Translations under genes and position numbers: made by a program
Shown here: positions 25,166-34,194 of the stretch, piece by piece
How the letters are laid out: every line of letters begins with the position of its first letter
Numbering within the stretch: position 1 is the stretch's first letter
Notes under the pieces: generated by a model
The model's database searches: none
Seen by the model: only the letters and a program-made list of their open reading frames with translations
Told to the model about the DNA's origin: nothing
Source: Acidobacteriota bacterium
GTDB taxonomy: Bacteria > Acidobacteriota > Terriglobia > Bryobacterales > Bryobacteraceae
Assembly: GCA_017307505.1 (NCBI GenBank)
Contig: JAFKEE010000028.1
Span: 62,001-126,000 of the forward strand
DNA length: 64,000 bases
Direction of reading: 5' to 3'

Positions 25166-26715
25166 CGGTCGATGTGCAACGGCAGGATCTTGCCGGCTTT
25201 CGTGGCGAAAGGCTCTTGCCGTCTGATCTGCAGAGTGGACCCGTCCTGCCAGAGGCTGGCCATCAACTGGTGGCCGCGGGAGTGGGTGGCCAGGAATTCC
25301 AGGGCCGTGGTCACCATGCGCGATTCATCGATGGGGCCCACGCTGGGCCTGACGATGAGGTGCACGCGCGAGAGTCCGCCGACTTCCTGTTCCACCAACT
25401 GGTAATCGGAAGGACCTCCACCGAAGGCGCGCGGCAGGACTTCCTCCAGGAGAGCGATGAGTTCGGTGCCGAGGAAGTGCATGCCTTCGCTTGTCAGTTT
25501 CTCGTAACTGCGAATGCCGTGCAGGTGCAGGTCGAACCCGAGCTGGCCGAAGGGACAGCCGCAGGTGCGGCGCTGGAGCGTAGCGGTGTCGCCGGTCTCC
25601 ACATTGAGCATGAGTTTGGGGCAGCTCGGATCGAGGGAAGTAAAGAGCAGGGCGCCGTCGGCCCGCTGGATCACCGCAACTTTCGAGAGCAGCAGGTGAA
25701 CGTCGTCTACCCCGGCGCTGTCCGCGCAGGCCATGGCCACGGGACCGAGTTCGGACATGGAGTAGTGGCAGACAATGCGGCACCCTGCTTCCGCAACGGC
25801 CTGCGCCTTGGCTTCGGTGAGCGCCTCGCCGCCGACTCGAAAGAGTCCGCCGCTGATATCGAGTCCGGCCTGGGCAGCGGCCTGGCAGACGCGGACCGCG
25901 CTACTGGCCAGGGTGTCGAGGTAGGCCGGACGGCCCTGTGCCCGCGCCTCGGCCAGGAACTCCGCGATGTGGACAGCCTGGGAAATGGGGACGTGGATCG
26001 GCGCTGGCTGCGGCCGGCCAAACAGCCCGCAGATGGCCAGAGTCTCGCGCGCGAAGAAGTAGTATTTCCACTGGCCATGGCCGGAATCCACGGGGGACTG
26101 GGAGAACCAGCGAGCCGTGGAGCGTCCGAGCTTGACCTGCATGAGGATCTTTTTGATGCCGGAATTGTCGGGCGGCACGGGGCGCCAGACGGCATACGGG
26201 CGGTCGAGTGCGTTCAGGCCGTCGAGGTGAATGAAGTGGCAGGCGGCGTCGTGCGTGATCAGGTTGAGATCGAGCAGGAGACGGCGCGAGTGCCCTCGTG
26301 AACCGCCGCTGCGGCCGGAGAACTGGGCGCGCACCAGGGGATTGTCGAAGTCTTCCGGCCGCAACGCCGCGGTGTAGCCGTTTCTCGACAAGGCCCGTTG
26401 ACCCTTGAATTCCGCCAGTGCCATGAAGATGCCGGCCTCGAACAGCGACTGCAACGTGCCTTCGACGCCCAGTTGGGCCGTGCGCCGTGTGAGTTCCGCC
26501 AGATCGATGCCGGAGCGCTGAAAGAGCGGCAGGTACGGGCTGCGAGGGTTCTGGAAGATACCCCTTTCGACTAGGGCCAGGAACGAAGCATCCCTGGAGG
26601 CCATGCGCCGGCGGACAAAATCCCCGCACTGCGCGGGCGTCATAGTATGCCGCAGGAACGAGGGCAGGCCCCTGGTGTAACGGGCTGTCATGCGGATCTC
26701 GTCGAGGATGCTCAC
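25162..26715 (-). CDS. ANL-superfamily adenylate-forming enzyme (PaaK/LuxE-like)
   Basis: Predicted cytosolic 517-residue enzyme that activates a carboxylate as an acyl-adenylate. The A3 loop reads SGRSGGSRG (about residue 135), the A5 segment YSMSELGPVAMA (about 322), and the end has the A10 lysine in TKAGKILPLHIDR. A CGCPFGQLG segment resembles the Cys-x-Cys zinc-like loop of phenylacetate-CoA ligases. The N-terminal 120 residues are divergent. No thiolation domain follows, so the acceptor would be CoA, a free amine or a separate carrier. The start is GTG at 26715, four bases beyond the receptor gene's stop, with no clear ribosome site; an ATG at 26691 is an alternative. Middle gene of the receptor/ANL/Nramp-like trio. 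Substrate unknown. Confidence 0.75.
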   Translation of the reverse strand: MSILDEIRMTARYTRGLPSFLRHTMTPAQCGDFVRRRMASRDASFLALVERGIFQNPRSPYLPLFQRSGIDLAELTRRTAQLGVEGTLQSLFEAGIFMALAEFKGQRALSRNGYTAALRPEDFDNPLVRAQFSGRSGGSRGHSRRLLLDLNLITHDAACHFIHLDGLNALDRPYAVWRPVPPDNSGIKKILMQVKLGRSTARWFSQSPVDSGHGQWKYYFFARETLAICGLFGRPQPAPIHVPISQAVHIAEFLAEARAQGRPAYLDTLASSAVRVCQAAAQAGLDISGGLFRVGGEALTEAKAQAVAEAGCRIVCHYSMSELGPVAMACADSAGVDDVHLLLSKVAVIQRADGALLFTSLDPSCPKLMLNVETGDTATLQRRTCGCPFGQLGFDLHLHGIRSYEKLTSEGMHFLGTELIALLEEVLPRAFGGGPSDYQLVEQEVGGLSRVHLIVRPSVGPIDESRMVTTALEFLATHSRGHQLMASLWQDGSTLQIRRQEPFATKAGKILPLHIDR

Positions 26716-26719
26716 GGAG

Positions 26720-29700
26720 CTAGAAGACCACCTTGATGCCGAATTGAATCTCGCGGCTGGGGCCGGCGCTGGTGATACGGCCGACGTCTTCCGGTGTGGA
26801 GGTGCTGCTGAAGACCTGCATGCGGCTGGGATCGGGGAGATCGAAGTTGGTGTGATTGGTAGCGTTGTAAGCTTCGGCGCGGAAGTCGATTCTTACCCGA
26901 TCGCCGGAGAAGGGTGGACGGAAGACGCGGCCCAGGAAGAGGTCGGCCTGGAACAGACCGGGTCCGGTGATGGTGTTGCGGCCCAGGTTGCCGAGGAAGC
27001 CCGGGACGGGCCGCTGGAAGGCGGACGGGTCGATCCAGCGGAGCGGGTCGCGCGTTACAGGATTGTTGGAGGCTCCGGGCTTGAGGTCGGGGCGCTGGCC
27101 GCCCAGGCGGTCCGGGCGCCCGGTAAGGGTCCGTGCGGAATCATAGCCGAGGGTTGCGGAGAAGGGGAGGCCGGAGGCGACGGAGACCACGCCGCCGATG
27201 CGCCAGGCGTTGGTGAGCAGGCTCCAGCCGGAGGATCTCGTTGGCGCCAGCCACTGGGTGTTGGTGACAAACGAGTGCCGGACGTCGAAGTTGGACAGAG
27301 CGCGGTTGAAGCGCGGGTTGTTGACGGGAATGCCGATGGAGTTGGAGGACTCGTTGTGGGCGAACGTGACGGAGTCGTCGTCGATGCTCTTCGAGAACGT
27401 GTAGGCCGACTGCAGCGACAGTCCGCCGCGCCATTGCCCGTTGAAGTTGAGCTGGCCGGCCTGGTAAAACGATTGCCCGTCAAAGGTGCGGTTGCGAATC
27501 ATGCCGAAGGCGGAATTCTGCCGCTTGCCTCCCGTAGCGAAGAAGAGACGGCCATCGGGGAGGACCTGCGGCACGGCCAGATTCGCGTCTTCAATGAGAG
27601 CGGAGAGATGCAGGCCGTGCGAGCCGACGTAGGCCAGTTCGAGATGGGCGGCGGAGCCGAGAGGTTGTTGCAGGTTGACGTTCCACTGCTGCATGTAGGG
27701 CTGAGTGAAGGTCCGGGGGATGCGCTCGGCGCGCAGGTCGATGCTGGGTGAGTTCACCAGCCGCTGATAGAGCCCGGAGGGGAAGTCGCCGGGGGAGACG
27801 GCATTCGCATCGCCACGCAGGTAGAAGGGTGGATTGCGCACGCCGGTGATTAAAAGATACTGCGACAGGACCAGGTCGGCGTAGATGCCGTAGCCGCTGC
27901 GCAGAATGGTGCCCAGACGGCCTGGCAGAGTCCAGGCAAGGCCAGCGCGCGGGGCGAAGTTGTGGCGGGCAGGATTCTCGAACAGCGGTCCGGTGGTCCG
28001 CATGTGCGGGCTGGTGAGGTCGTCCAGATTGGACAGGCGGCCGTTTACCTCGGTTGGGACGCTGGTCCATTCGTAGCGCACACCCAGGTCCACGCGGAAG
28101 CGGGGTGTGATGCGCCACGCGTCCTGGATGTAGCCTCCCGCGACCCATTGGCGGAAGCCGCGGACGGTGCTGGAGCCGGGCAGTTGGGCCCGGAGGCGCT
28201 GGGGTGTGTTGATCAGGAAGTCGGCAAGGGAAGCGAAGGTCAACTCCCCGTTCTGGCTGCTGCGACTGTCCTGGTTGAACCGCGTGCGTTCGGCAAACGC
28301 TCCGATGTTCAGGATGTGGCGACCGGAGCTGATGGTGAAATCGTCGTAGGCCTGGATGGATGAGAACGCATCCAGTTCGGCATCCAGCGCCTCGGAGCCA
28401 CCCGGGAACTGGCTGAGGCCGGGTACATTCACCAGGCCGATGGACCGGGCGCCGGGCACGAAGATCAGGCTCGCGTCGTCGAGGGCCGGATCAGCCGCCC
28501 GTGCGACGTTGAAGTTCGTGACGGAGCGGCTGAAGCCGAGGCGGGCCGCATTCATGAGGTGGGCGGCAAATACATGCTGCGATTCCAGCACGGCGGACTG
28601 GGCCCGGGTGTTGTTCAGCTGCTGGCCGAGGGCGAAGGGGGTCTGGCTGTTGCGGTTCCCCGAGTCGAGATTGTAGCGGAGGAACAGAGAGTCGCTGGAG
28701 GAGGCCAGCCAGTCCATTCGCGTTGAGAAGAAGTATTCGTTACCGGCCGTCTGGTTCGAGAAAATGAACAGGCCCGTTTCCCCGAAATCCTGACCATCGG
28801 CGCGAGGGTAGAGCTTGAGCAGCCTGGCGATGGCAGGATCGACGGTGACCGTTCTATCTTTCAGGATGCCGGCGCGCGTGCGTTCGCTGATGGTGGTGTT
28901 GATGGTGGTGGAACCACGAGCCTGCCAGAGGGCCTCGGCATTCGCGAAGAAGAAGAGCCTGTTCTTTGCGACGGGGCCGCCGGCGCTGGCGCCTGACTGG
29001 TTGCGTCGGAACTCCAGGGGAGCGGCGGGGTCGAAGAAGTTCCTGGCGTCGAAGTTATCGTTTCTCAGGAAGTGATAGAGCGTCCCATGGAACTCGTTGC
29101 CGCCGGAGCGCGTGGCGGCGTTGATGACGGCTCCGGCCGCGCGTCCATACTGGGCGCCGTAGGTCCCATTGAGGACGACGAACTCGCGGATCGCATCGAC
29201 TCCGAGGTTGAGGCCGTTGATGCTGCCGGGCGTGGAGCTGGTGTGGTCAGAGATGCTGATGCCGTCGAGGCGATAGCTGTTCTGTACCGGGCGCGAGCCG
29301 GAGATGGATAGCTGGATTCCAAAGCCTGTGTTGGCATTCCGGCCCTGGGCACGCGCCACCAGGACGCCGGGCTGAAGGGTGGCGAGCTGCAGGTAGTCGC
29401 GGCCGTTCAAAGGGAGTTCGCTGATCTGATCCTGTCCCACCAGTGCGGATAAGGCGGCGGCCGAGGCGTCCAGCGAATGCACTTTGGCACTCACCTGGAG
29501 GACGGAGGTGTTGCCGGCGACTTTCAAGGCCGGATTCACGACTACTTCGCGGTCGAGGGCCAATTCCACCGGGCTGACGGATTGAGGAGTGAAGCCGTCT
29601 GCTTCAAAGGTCACTTCGTAGCGGCCGAGCTCCAGAAAGGCGACACGGAACCGGCCCGAATCATCGGATCTTGCCTGCCGCACGCTTCCGGTTTCCAGAT

Positions 29701-29845
29701 TGCGGATGGCGACTGCGCTGCGGGGAATGGCGGCTCCGGACTCGTCCCGAACCTCGCCCGCGATGATGCTGGTCCTGCCCTCCCCGAAGAGCTGGGATGC
29801 AAGAAGGCACGCGAGAAGGAAGCGTGCTGTGCGCCGGCAAATCAT
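26720..29845 (-). CDS. Oar-like TonB-dependent outer-membrane receptor
   Basis: Predicted outer-membrane protein of 1041 residues. Signal peptide at 1-22, then a carboxypeptidase-regulatory-like beta-sandwich (SIIAGEVRDESGAAIPRSAV; SGRFRVAFLELGRYEVTFEADGF, residues 26-100), a plug (LPLNGRDYLQLATLQPGV; SYRLDGISISDHTSSTPGS; ATRSGGNEFHGTLYHFLRN) and a large beta-barrel ending in an aromatic residue (QFGIKVVF). These are the hallmarks of the Oar/Omp-like family greatly expanded in Acidobacteria, which imports or exports large substrates with TonB energy. The next gene starts four bases downstream, which is unusually tight for this family and links the receptor to the ANL enzyme and Nramp-like transporter. 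A terminator lies just upstream (29892-29930), so this gene likely heads its own transcription unit. Confidence 0.93.
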   Translation of the reverse strand: MICRRTARFLLACLLASQLFGEGRTSIIAGEVRDESGAAIPRSAVAIRNLETGSVRQARSDDSGRFRVAFLELGRYEVTFEADGFTPQSVSPVELALDREVVVNPALKVAGNTSVLQVSAKVHSLDASAAALSALVGQDQISELPLNGRDYLQLATLQPGVLVARAQGRNANTGFGIQLSISGSRPVQNSYRLDGISISDHTSSTPGSINGLNLGVDAIREFVVLNGTYGAQYGRAAGAVINAATRSGGNEFHGTLYHFLRNDNFDARNFFDPAAPLEFRRNQSGASAGGPVAKNRLFFFANAEALWQARGSTTINTTISERTRAGILKDRTVTVDPAIARLLKLYPRADGQDFGETGLFIFSNQTAGNEYFFSTRMDWLASSSDSLFLRYNLDSGNRNSQTPFALGQQLNNTRAQSAVLESQHVFAAHLMNAARLGFSRSVTNFNVARAADPALDDASLIFVPGARSIGLVNVPGLSQFPGGSEALDAELDAFSSIQAYDDFTISSGRHILNIGAFAERTRFNQDSRSSQNGELTFASLADFLINTPQRLRAQLPGSSTVRGFRQWVAGGYIQDAWRITPRFRVDLGVRYEWTSVPTEVNGRLSNLDDLTSPHMRTTGPLFENPARHNFAPRAGLAWTLPGRLGTILRSGYGIYADLVLSQYLLITGVRNPPFYLRGDANAVSPGDFPSGLYQRLVNSPSIDLRAERIPRTFTQPYMQQWNVNLQQPLGSAAHLELAYVGSHGLHLSALIEDANLAVPQVLPDGRLFFATGGKRQNSAFGMIRNRTFDGQSFYQAGQLNFNGQWRGGLSLQSAYTFSKSIDDDSVTFAHNESSNSIGIPVNNPRFNRALSNFDVRHSFVTNTQWLAPTRSSGWSLLTNAWRIGGVVSVASGLPFSATLGYDSARTLTGRPDRLGGQRPDLKPGASNNPVTRDPLRWIDPSAFQRPVPGFLGNLGRNTITGPGLFQADLFLGRVFRPPFSGDRVRIDFRAEAYNATNHTNFDLPDPSRMQVFSSTSTPEDVGRITSAGPSREIQFGIKVVF

Positions 29846-29891
29846 TTGGTTGCCACATTATAGCTTTGATGCCAGGGGGGAGGTCCGCCGG

Positions 29892-29930
29892 AAAAACAAA
29901 CCGGGCGGCTCCGTGGAGAGCGCGCCCGGT
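29892..29930 (-). terminator. intrinsic terminator
   Basis: On the minus strand ACCGGGCG and CGCCCGGT (29930-29923 and 29907-29900) form an 8-bp GC-rich stem with a 15-base loop, followed by TTGTTTTT. It sits about 23 bases after the stop of the minus-strand gene at 29953 and before the receptor gene, and so separates the two units. Confidence 0.75.
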
Positions 29931-29952
29931 GTTTGGAGAAGCTGAGGCTGGT

Positions 29953-31233
29953 CTAGTCCGGCCAGGTTTCGAACGGCGCCTTGGGCATGCGGTGGCCCCA
30001 GGCCTCGGGCCCCCAGCAGCGCGTGCCCACCAGCGGCTCCGTTTTGCTGGTGTTGACCAGTTTGACTCCGCCCTGTTTTGCCGCGGCGTAGGGAATGACG
30101 AACTCGTCGTTTAGCGGTTCGCCCAGGCGGATGCCCGACTTCACTTCGACCTGGTGGTTGGCGATGGTGCCCTGACCGTGGCTGAAGTGGATGATGCAGA
30201 GGGCCGCGGGCCCGGTGAGCACGGTCTCCGCGCCGGGGGCCAGTTCGAACTGGCGCAGGCTGAACACCTCGTCGCCGTTCGGCTTACCGTAGACGCGCCA
30301 CTCGTCGTGGAAGCCGCCCTGGCTGGCCTCTTCGTCGACGACCGGCAGCAGCAGGTGCTTCTCGACGATGTAGGGGTCCTTGTTGCGACGCATGTCGATG
30401 TCGGACACGAGGCGCTGCACACGGTCCTCGCCTTCGAGACCTTCCGGCAGATGGCGGAACAGCAGGTCCTGGCCCAGGAAGACCTCGCCGTCGGGGCAGA
30501 GCACATGGCTCTGGTAGAAACGGAAGTCGTCGCGGTCGCGCTGCGGTTCTTCGGTGTTGACGGCGGCCGGCCCGTGCAGGATGCGAGTGGGCGTGAAGAA
30601 GCCGGTGCCCATGCGGATGAGCAGATTACGCGCGTGGCTGCGGAGGTGGTTGTCCTTGCCTGCGATGAAGTCACGCACGCTGTCGGCCAGCATCTCCTCG
30701 TCGAAGTACTCCATGAGGCCGAGCGAGGTGTGGCAGTCGTTCTTGTACCGCTTGTTGCGCCAGGGGTTGAAGTTGTAGGCCTCGGGCTTCCACGGATGCA
30801 TGTGGTGACCCAGGGGGTAAAGGTTGTCGAATTCCTTGTTGTAGAAGCCCGTTCCACCCAGGGTGCGGTACAAGGGGCCCACCATGAAGTCCGGCGCGCC
30901 GTGCACCGCCGCGTTCATCGGGATGAGGAAGCCGTCGGGATGGTGGAAGTGGCATAGGCCCTCGCCGTGGATGCCGTTGCCGGTGTCGGCGAGAATGGCG
31001 CTGCCGTTCCATCTTTCATCGATGGCCCAGCCGTTGGGGCCTTCCGGGAAATAGTCGGCATCCACCAGTTCCAGGTTCTTGCCCGGCAGGCAGAACTTGC
31101 GCCCCACAAAGCTGGGGAAGCAGCGGAGTACGCCGCCGCCGGCTTCGGCCGCGGCCTGTACGGTGTCCGCGGCGCCATCCTCCATGATCGACAGGTTGGA
31201 GCGGTAGAGCTTGACGTTGAGAGCAGTCCTCAT
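29953..31233 (-). CDS. unrecognised 426-aa protein, His/Asp-rich, possibly cupin-like
   Basis: I do not recognise this 426-residue protein. It starts at 31233 (MRTALNVKLYRSN); an open frame upstream adds 11 codons without support. No signal peptide or membrane segment is seen, so it is probably cytosolic. The first half is rich in His, Trp, Tyr and Asn clusters: GLCHFHHPDGFLIPMNAAVHG, GHHMHPWKPEAYNFNPW and KNDCHTSLGLMEYFDEEM, which could bind a metal and a sugar. The second half is beta-rich (SLRQFELAPGAETVLTGPAALCIIHFSHGQG split; VEVKSGIRLGEPLNDEFVIP), like a cupin barrel of mannose-6-phosphate isomerase type. The gene is 183 bases downstream of the beta-lactamase-like gene and ends at an intrinsic terminator. 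A sugar isomerase or oxygenase role is only a guess. Confidence 0.55.
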   Translation of the reverse strand: MRTALNVKLYRSNLSIMEDGAADTVQAAAEAGGGVLRCFPSFVGRKFCLPGKNLELVDADYFPEGPNGWAIDERWNGSAILADTGNGIHGEGLCHFHHPDGFLIPMNAAVHGAPDFMVGPLYRTLGGTGFYNKEFDNLYPLGHHMHPWKPEAYNFNPWRNKRYKNDCHTSLGLMEYFDEEMLADSVRDFIAGKDNHLRSHARNLLIRMGTGFFTPTRILHGPAAVNTEEPQRDRDDFRFYQSHVLCPDGEVFLGQDLLFRHLPEGLEGEDRVQRLVSDIDMRRNKDPYIVEKHLLLPVVDEEASQGGFHDEWRVYGKPNGDEVFSLRQFELAPGAETVLTGPAALCIIHFSHGQGTIANHQVEVKSGIRLGEPLNDEFVIPYAAAKQGGVKLVNTSKTEPLVGTRCWGPEAWGHRMPKAPFETWPD

Positions 31234-31416
31234 TTTTGTACCTATTTCATCCCCTTCAGATTCCACTTGGTCTCAGCAACATCTGAGAATAGCAGCACTG
31301 GAAAAGCTGACGGTATCGCAGCGGCCGGACGGGCGTCAACCCCTGCTCAGGGCCGCAGGGCAGAGGAGGAGACGCCATGCTAAATGCACCTGCCGTGAGG
31401 GTTCGAAGAGGCCCGT

Positions 31417-32676
31417 CTACTCCAGGATCGCCTGCATCACCGCGTTCTCGAAATCGCGTTGAACCGGGGTGACCTGCGTCTGGATCATGACGATGGTGAC
31501 CATCTTCTCGGCCGGGTCGATCCAGGCCTGCGTTCCATACGCGCCATCCCAGCCGAAACTGCCGGTGGAGACGCGAAGGCCCGCGGCTACTGAGTCTTCG
31601 ACGACTCCCACCAGCAGGCCGTAGCCCATGCCGGCGGCGGGCCGGCCCAGCTTGCCGTTGAACATGCCCCCGACGTGATTGGAGGCCATGAGCTGGACTG
31701 TCTTGGGGCTCAGCAGGACGTGGCCATTGAAATTACCGCCATTGCACAGCATCTGGGCGAAATGCAGATAGTCTTCGGCGGTCGACATGAGGCTGCCGCC
31801 TGCTCCGAAGAAGGTCCTGGTGGAGAAGCCGTCCTGGTTCTCGGCCTTCTTCAGGCCTTGCGGGCTCTTCGAATACAGGGTGACCATGCGCGGACGGCGG
31901 TCGTCCGGCGGATAGAAGAAGGTGTCCTTCATGCCCAGGGGTTCGAAGATGCGCGTGCGGAGGAACTGGTCGTAGGGCATCCCTGAGACGATCTCGACGA
32001 TGCGGCCCAGCACCTCGGGCCCGGCGCCGCCGCTGTAGGCCCACTGTGTGCCGGGCTGGAAGTCGAGCGGGACTGAGGCGAGGCGGGGGACATAAGTGGC
32101 CAGCGTGTCGGTGGGGCGCTTGGGGTTCGTCTTGGCGGCCTCGCGCGCGCCCAGGCCGCCGCTGACCAGGCCGGAAGTATGCGTGAGCAGGTCGCGCACG
32201 GTGATTTCGCGGTATGCGGGGACGAGGTAGAAGTCAGGATCCGTCGCGCGCGCGCCGGCAGGGCGGGGCGTGATGGACTCCTTCGGCATCGCCACCATCA
32301 TGTCCTTGAACTCCGGAATGAACTTCGAGACAGGATCATTTAGCCGGAGCTTGCCCTCCTCCAGCATCATCATCACGGCGACGCCGGTGATTGGCTTCGT
32401 CATGGAGGCGATCCGGAAGATGGCATCCGTGGCCATGGGCTTCTTCGATTCGAGATCCATCAGGCCGTGCGCCTGGAAGTGGACGATTTTGCCGCGCCGG
32501 GCGACCAGGGTCACGGCTCCGGAGATGGCGCCCGAGTCGACGTGGCGCTGGATCGCCTCGTGGATTCTCTTCAGGCGTTCCGTCGACATGCCTACTTCCT
32601 CCGGCTTGCCGGTGGGCACCTGCCCCGCGGAGGCTAGCACAGCGAGCCCCATCAGCATCGATCCGATCCGCAACAT
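31417..32676 (-). CDS. exported serine beta-lactamase-family hydrolase (class C/EstB type)
   Basis: Predicted exported 419-residue serine hydrolase. Residues 1-18 are a signal peptide. The beta-lactamase/DD-peptidase fold is clear: the nucleophile motif SxxK in FRIASMTKPITG, a second motif as WAYSGGAG in the YxN position, and SFGWDGAYGTQAW near the C-terminus in place of the KTG strand. The lid region LLTHTSGLVSGGLG is typical of the COG1680 esterase/peptidase group, which mostly cleaves esters or D-amino-acid peptides rather than antibiotics; a resistance role is not suggested. GGGAG precedes the start. It is divergent (194 bases) from the second enolase-superfamily gene, with which it may share a control region. 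Confidence 0.9.
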   Translation of the reverse strand: MLRIGSMLMGLAVLASAGQVPTGKPEEVGMSTERLKRIHEAIQRHVDSGAISGAVTLVARRGKIVHFQAHGLMDLESKKPMATDAIFRIASMTKPITGVAVMMMLEEGKLRLNDPVSKFIPEFKDMMVAMPKESITPRPAGARATDPDFYLVPAYREITVRDLLTHTSGLVSGGLGAREAAKTNPKRPTDTLATYVPRLASVPLDFQPGTQWAYSGGAGPEVLGRIVEIVSGMPYDQFLRTRIFEPLGMKDTFFYPPDDRRPRMVTLYSKSPQGLKKAENQDGFSTRTFFGAGGSLMSTAEDYLHFAQMLCNGGNFNGHVLLSPKTVQLMASNHVGGMFNGKLGRPAAGMGYGLLVGVVEDSVAAGLRVSTGSFGWDGAYGTQAWIDPAEKMVTIVMIQTQVTPVQRDFENAVMQAILE

Positions 32677-32870
32677 GGCTGGACTCCCTTCAAGAATGAT
32701 CCGGACCGGGGCCGGCCCTGGTCCTTGCCCCGCAGTTCAATGACATGGTACCTGCACGGGACCGCGCCTGCATTCCGGTGGCGCTCCGGCGGTGGGAGTC
32801 ATGCTGTCCTGGTGGTCCCGGACGGGGCCTGCGGTATACTGGCCCCGATCTCAAGGAGGCTCGTATCCCC

Positions 32871-34121
32871 ATGCTCTCCCGGCGCTCACTCCTCTCCGCC
32901 GCCTTTGCAGGTCTTGCTTCCGCGCCCTTTGCCCGGCTGGCCGCCGCGCTTCGAGGCAAGGTGAAAATCACCGACGTCAAGTGCATGATCGTCCGCGGCA
33001 CCTGGGATTGGAACCTGGTGAAGATTGAGACGGACTCCGGGCTCTACGGAATCGGCGAGGCGTATTGGGGGCCGGGCGTCAAGGACATCATCCTGAAGAT
33101 CCTCAAGCCTCAATTGATCGGCGAAGATCCGCTCAACGTCGACAAGCTGTATACGAAGATGCTGATGCGGAACGCGGGCGCGGGTGCGATTGCGGGCGTT
33201 ACGGTCACAGCCGCGTCCGGGGTCGAGATCGCGCTTTGGGATCTGGCCGGCCGCATTCTCGAGACGCCGGTCTGCAACCTGTTGGGCGGCCGGTTCCGGG
33301 ACCGGGTCCGCTTCTACCGCACCTTGCAGAACCCCGCGGATGTGAACAGCGCGGCTTCCTACCGCGAGCTGGTCCGCAGCGCCCGGGCGGAGAAGTTCGG
33401 CTGGACCGCATTCAAGTTTCAAGGCGACGGGGTACCCGTGGCGGCGGATCCCGAATTCAAGGAGCCTGGGCACGATCCGTACACGCGGGGCCTCACCATC
33501 AAAGACGTGCGGCGCATTGTCGCGGGCATGACCGCGGTGCGGGAGGAGCTTGGTCCGGATACCGATTTTGCGATCGAGTGCCACTGGCGCTATGACACGC
33601 GCGACGTGATCCAGCTGGCCCGCGCGTTAGAGCCGCTGAATCCGATGTGGCTGGAGGATCCGGTGCCTCCGGGGAATCCCAAGGCCATGGCTCGCGTCAC
33701 ACAGGCGGTGAATGTGCCCGTGTGCACAGGAGAGAACCTCTATGGCCGCGATCAGTTCCGGGAACTGATTGAACTGCAGGCGTGCGACCTGGTGCACATC
33801 GACATTCCCAAGTCCGGTGGGCTGTTGGAGTCGAAGCGCATCAGCGATATGGCGGAGTCGTACTATATCGCCACGGCGGCCCATAACCCGGCCAGTCCAT
33901 TGGGTACGATCGCCTCGGCGCACGCCGCCGCGTCGATGCGCGACTTCCGGGTTCATGAGCTCGCCAAGTATATCGACTGGTGGCAGGATCTGGTGATCCA
34001 CGAGGGTCCGGTCTTTGAGAAGGGCTACCTGACGATTCAGGACAAGCCGGGGTACGGCGTGGAGATCAATCCGGACGTGGCCCGGGCTCATCTTGCGCCC
34101 GGTGAGTCGTGGTGGGGCTGA
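32871..34121 (+). CDS. exported enolase-superfamily sugar-acid dehydratase/racemase
   Basis: Predicted 416-residue member of the mandelate racemase/muconate lactonizing enzyme superfamily with a Tat-like signal (SRRSLLSAAFAGLAS). I start at 32871, 11 bases after an AAGGAGG. Metal ligands are visible as Glu in FAIECHWRYD, Glu in MWLEDPVPP and Glu in VCTGENLYG, and a catalytic-type His in TAAHNPASPLG. The ECHW and LEDPVPP forms resemble mannonate/galactonate dehydratase-like enzymes more than the first copy at 17515, which has EEPTW and APHMYYGP; the two are distinct paralogues. Role: dehydration or epimerisation of a sugar acid, probably in the periplasm. It is convergent with the second Oar receptor. 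Confidence 0.88.
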   Translation: MLSRRSLLSAAFAGLASAPFARLAAALRGKVKITDVKCMIVRGTWDWNLVKIETDSGLYGIGEAYWGPGVKDIILKILKPQLIGEDPLNVDKLYTKMLMRNAGAGAIAGVTVTAASGVEIALWDLAGRILETPVCNLLGGRFRDRVRFYRTLQNPADVNSAASYRELVRSARAEKFGWTAFKFQGDGVPVAADPEFKEPGHDPYTRGLTIKDVRRIVAGMTAVREELGPDTDFAIECHWRYDTRDVIQLARALEPLNPMWLEDPVPPGNPKAMARVTQAVNVPVCTGENLYGRDQFRELIELQACDLVHIDIPKSGGLLESKRISDMAESYYIATAAHNPASPLGTIASAHAAASMRDFRVHELAKYIDWWQDLVIHEGPVFEKGYLTIQDKPGYGVEINPDVARAHLAPGESWWG

Positions 34122-34149
34122 TGGAGTTGAGCCGGTCTTGGTGGAATCG

Positions 34150-34187
34150 GAGGCCGGCGGTTCTCCGGTTGGGAGAGCGCCGGCCTC
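34150..34187. terminator. bidirectional hairpin terminator between convergent genes
   Basis: GAGGCCGGCG (34150-34159) and CGCCGGCCTC (34178-34187) form a perfect 10-bp stem; inside the loop TCTCC and GGAGA can pair as well. It fills the 73-base gap between the convergent stops at 34121 and 34195, the expected place for a shared terminator. There is no T-tract on either side. Confidence 0.65.
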
Positions 34188-34194
34188 GAAGCGA

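Noticed and set aside
23786-25405. 539-codon plus-strand open frame
   Set aside because: Antisense to the Nramp-like transporter and the ANL gene end; composition Glu/Gly/Asp-rich, no domain.
31417-32676. antibiotic-resistance beta-lactamase
   Set aside because: The motifs (SMTK, YSG, SFGWDGAYG) fit the COG1680 esterase/peptidase group; nothing indicates antibiotic hydrolysis.
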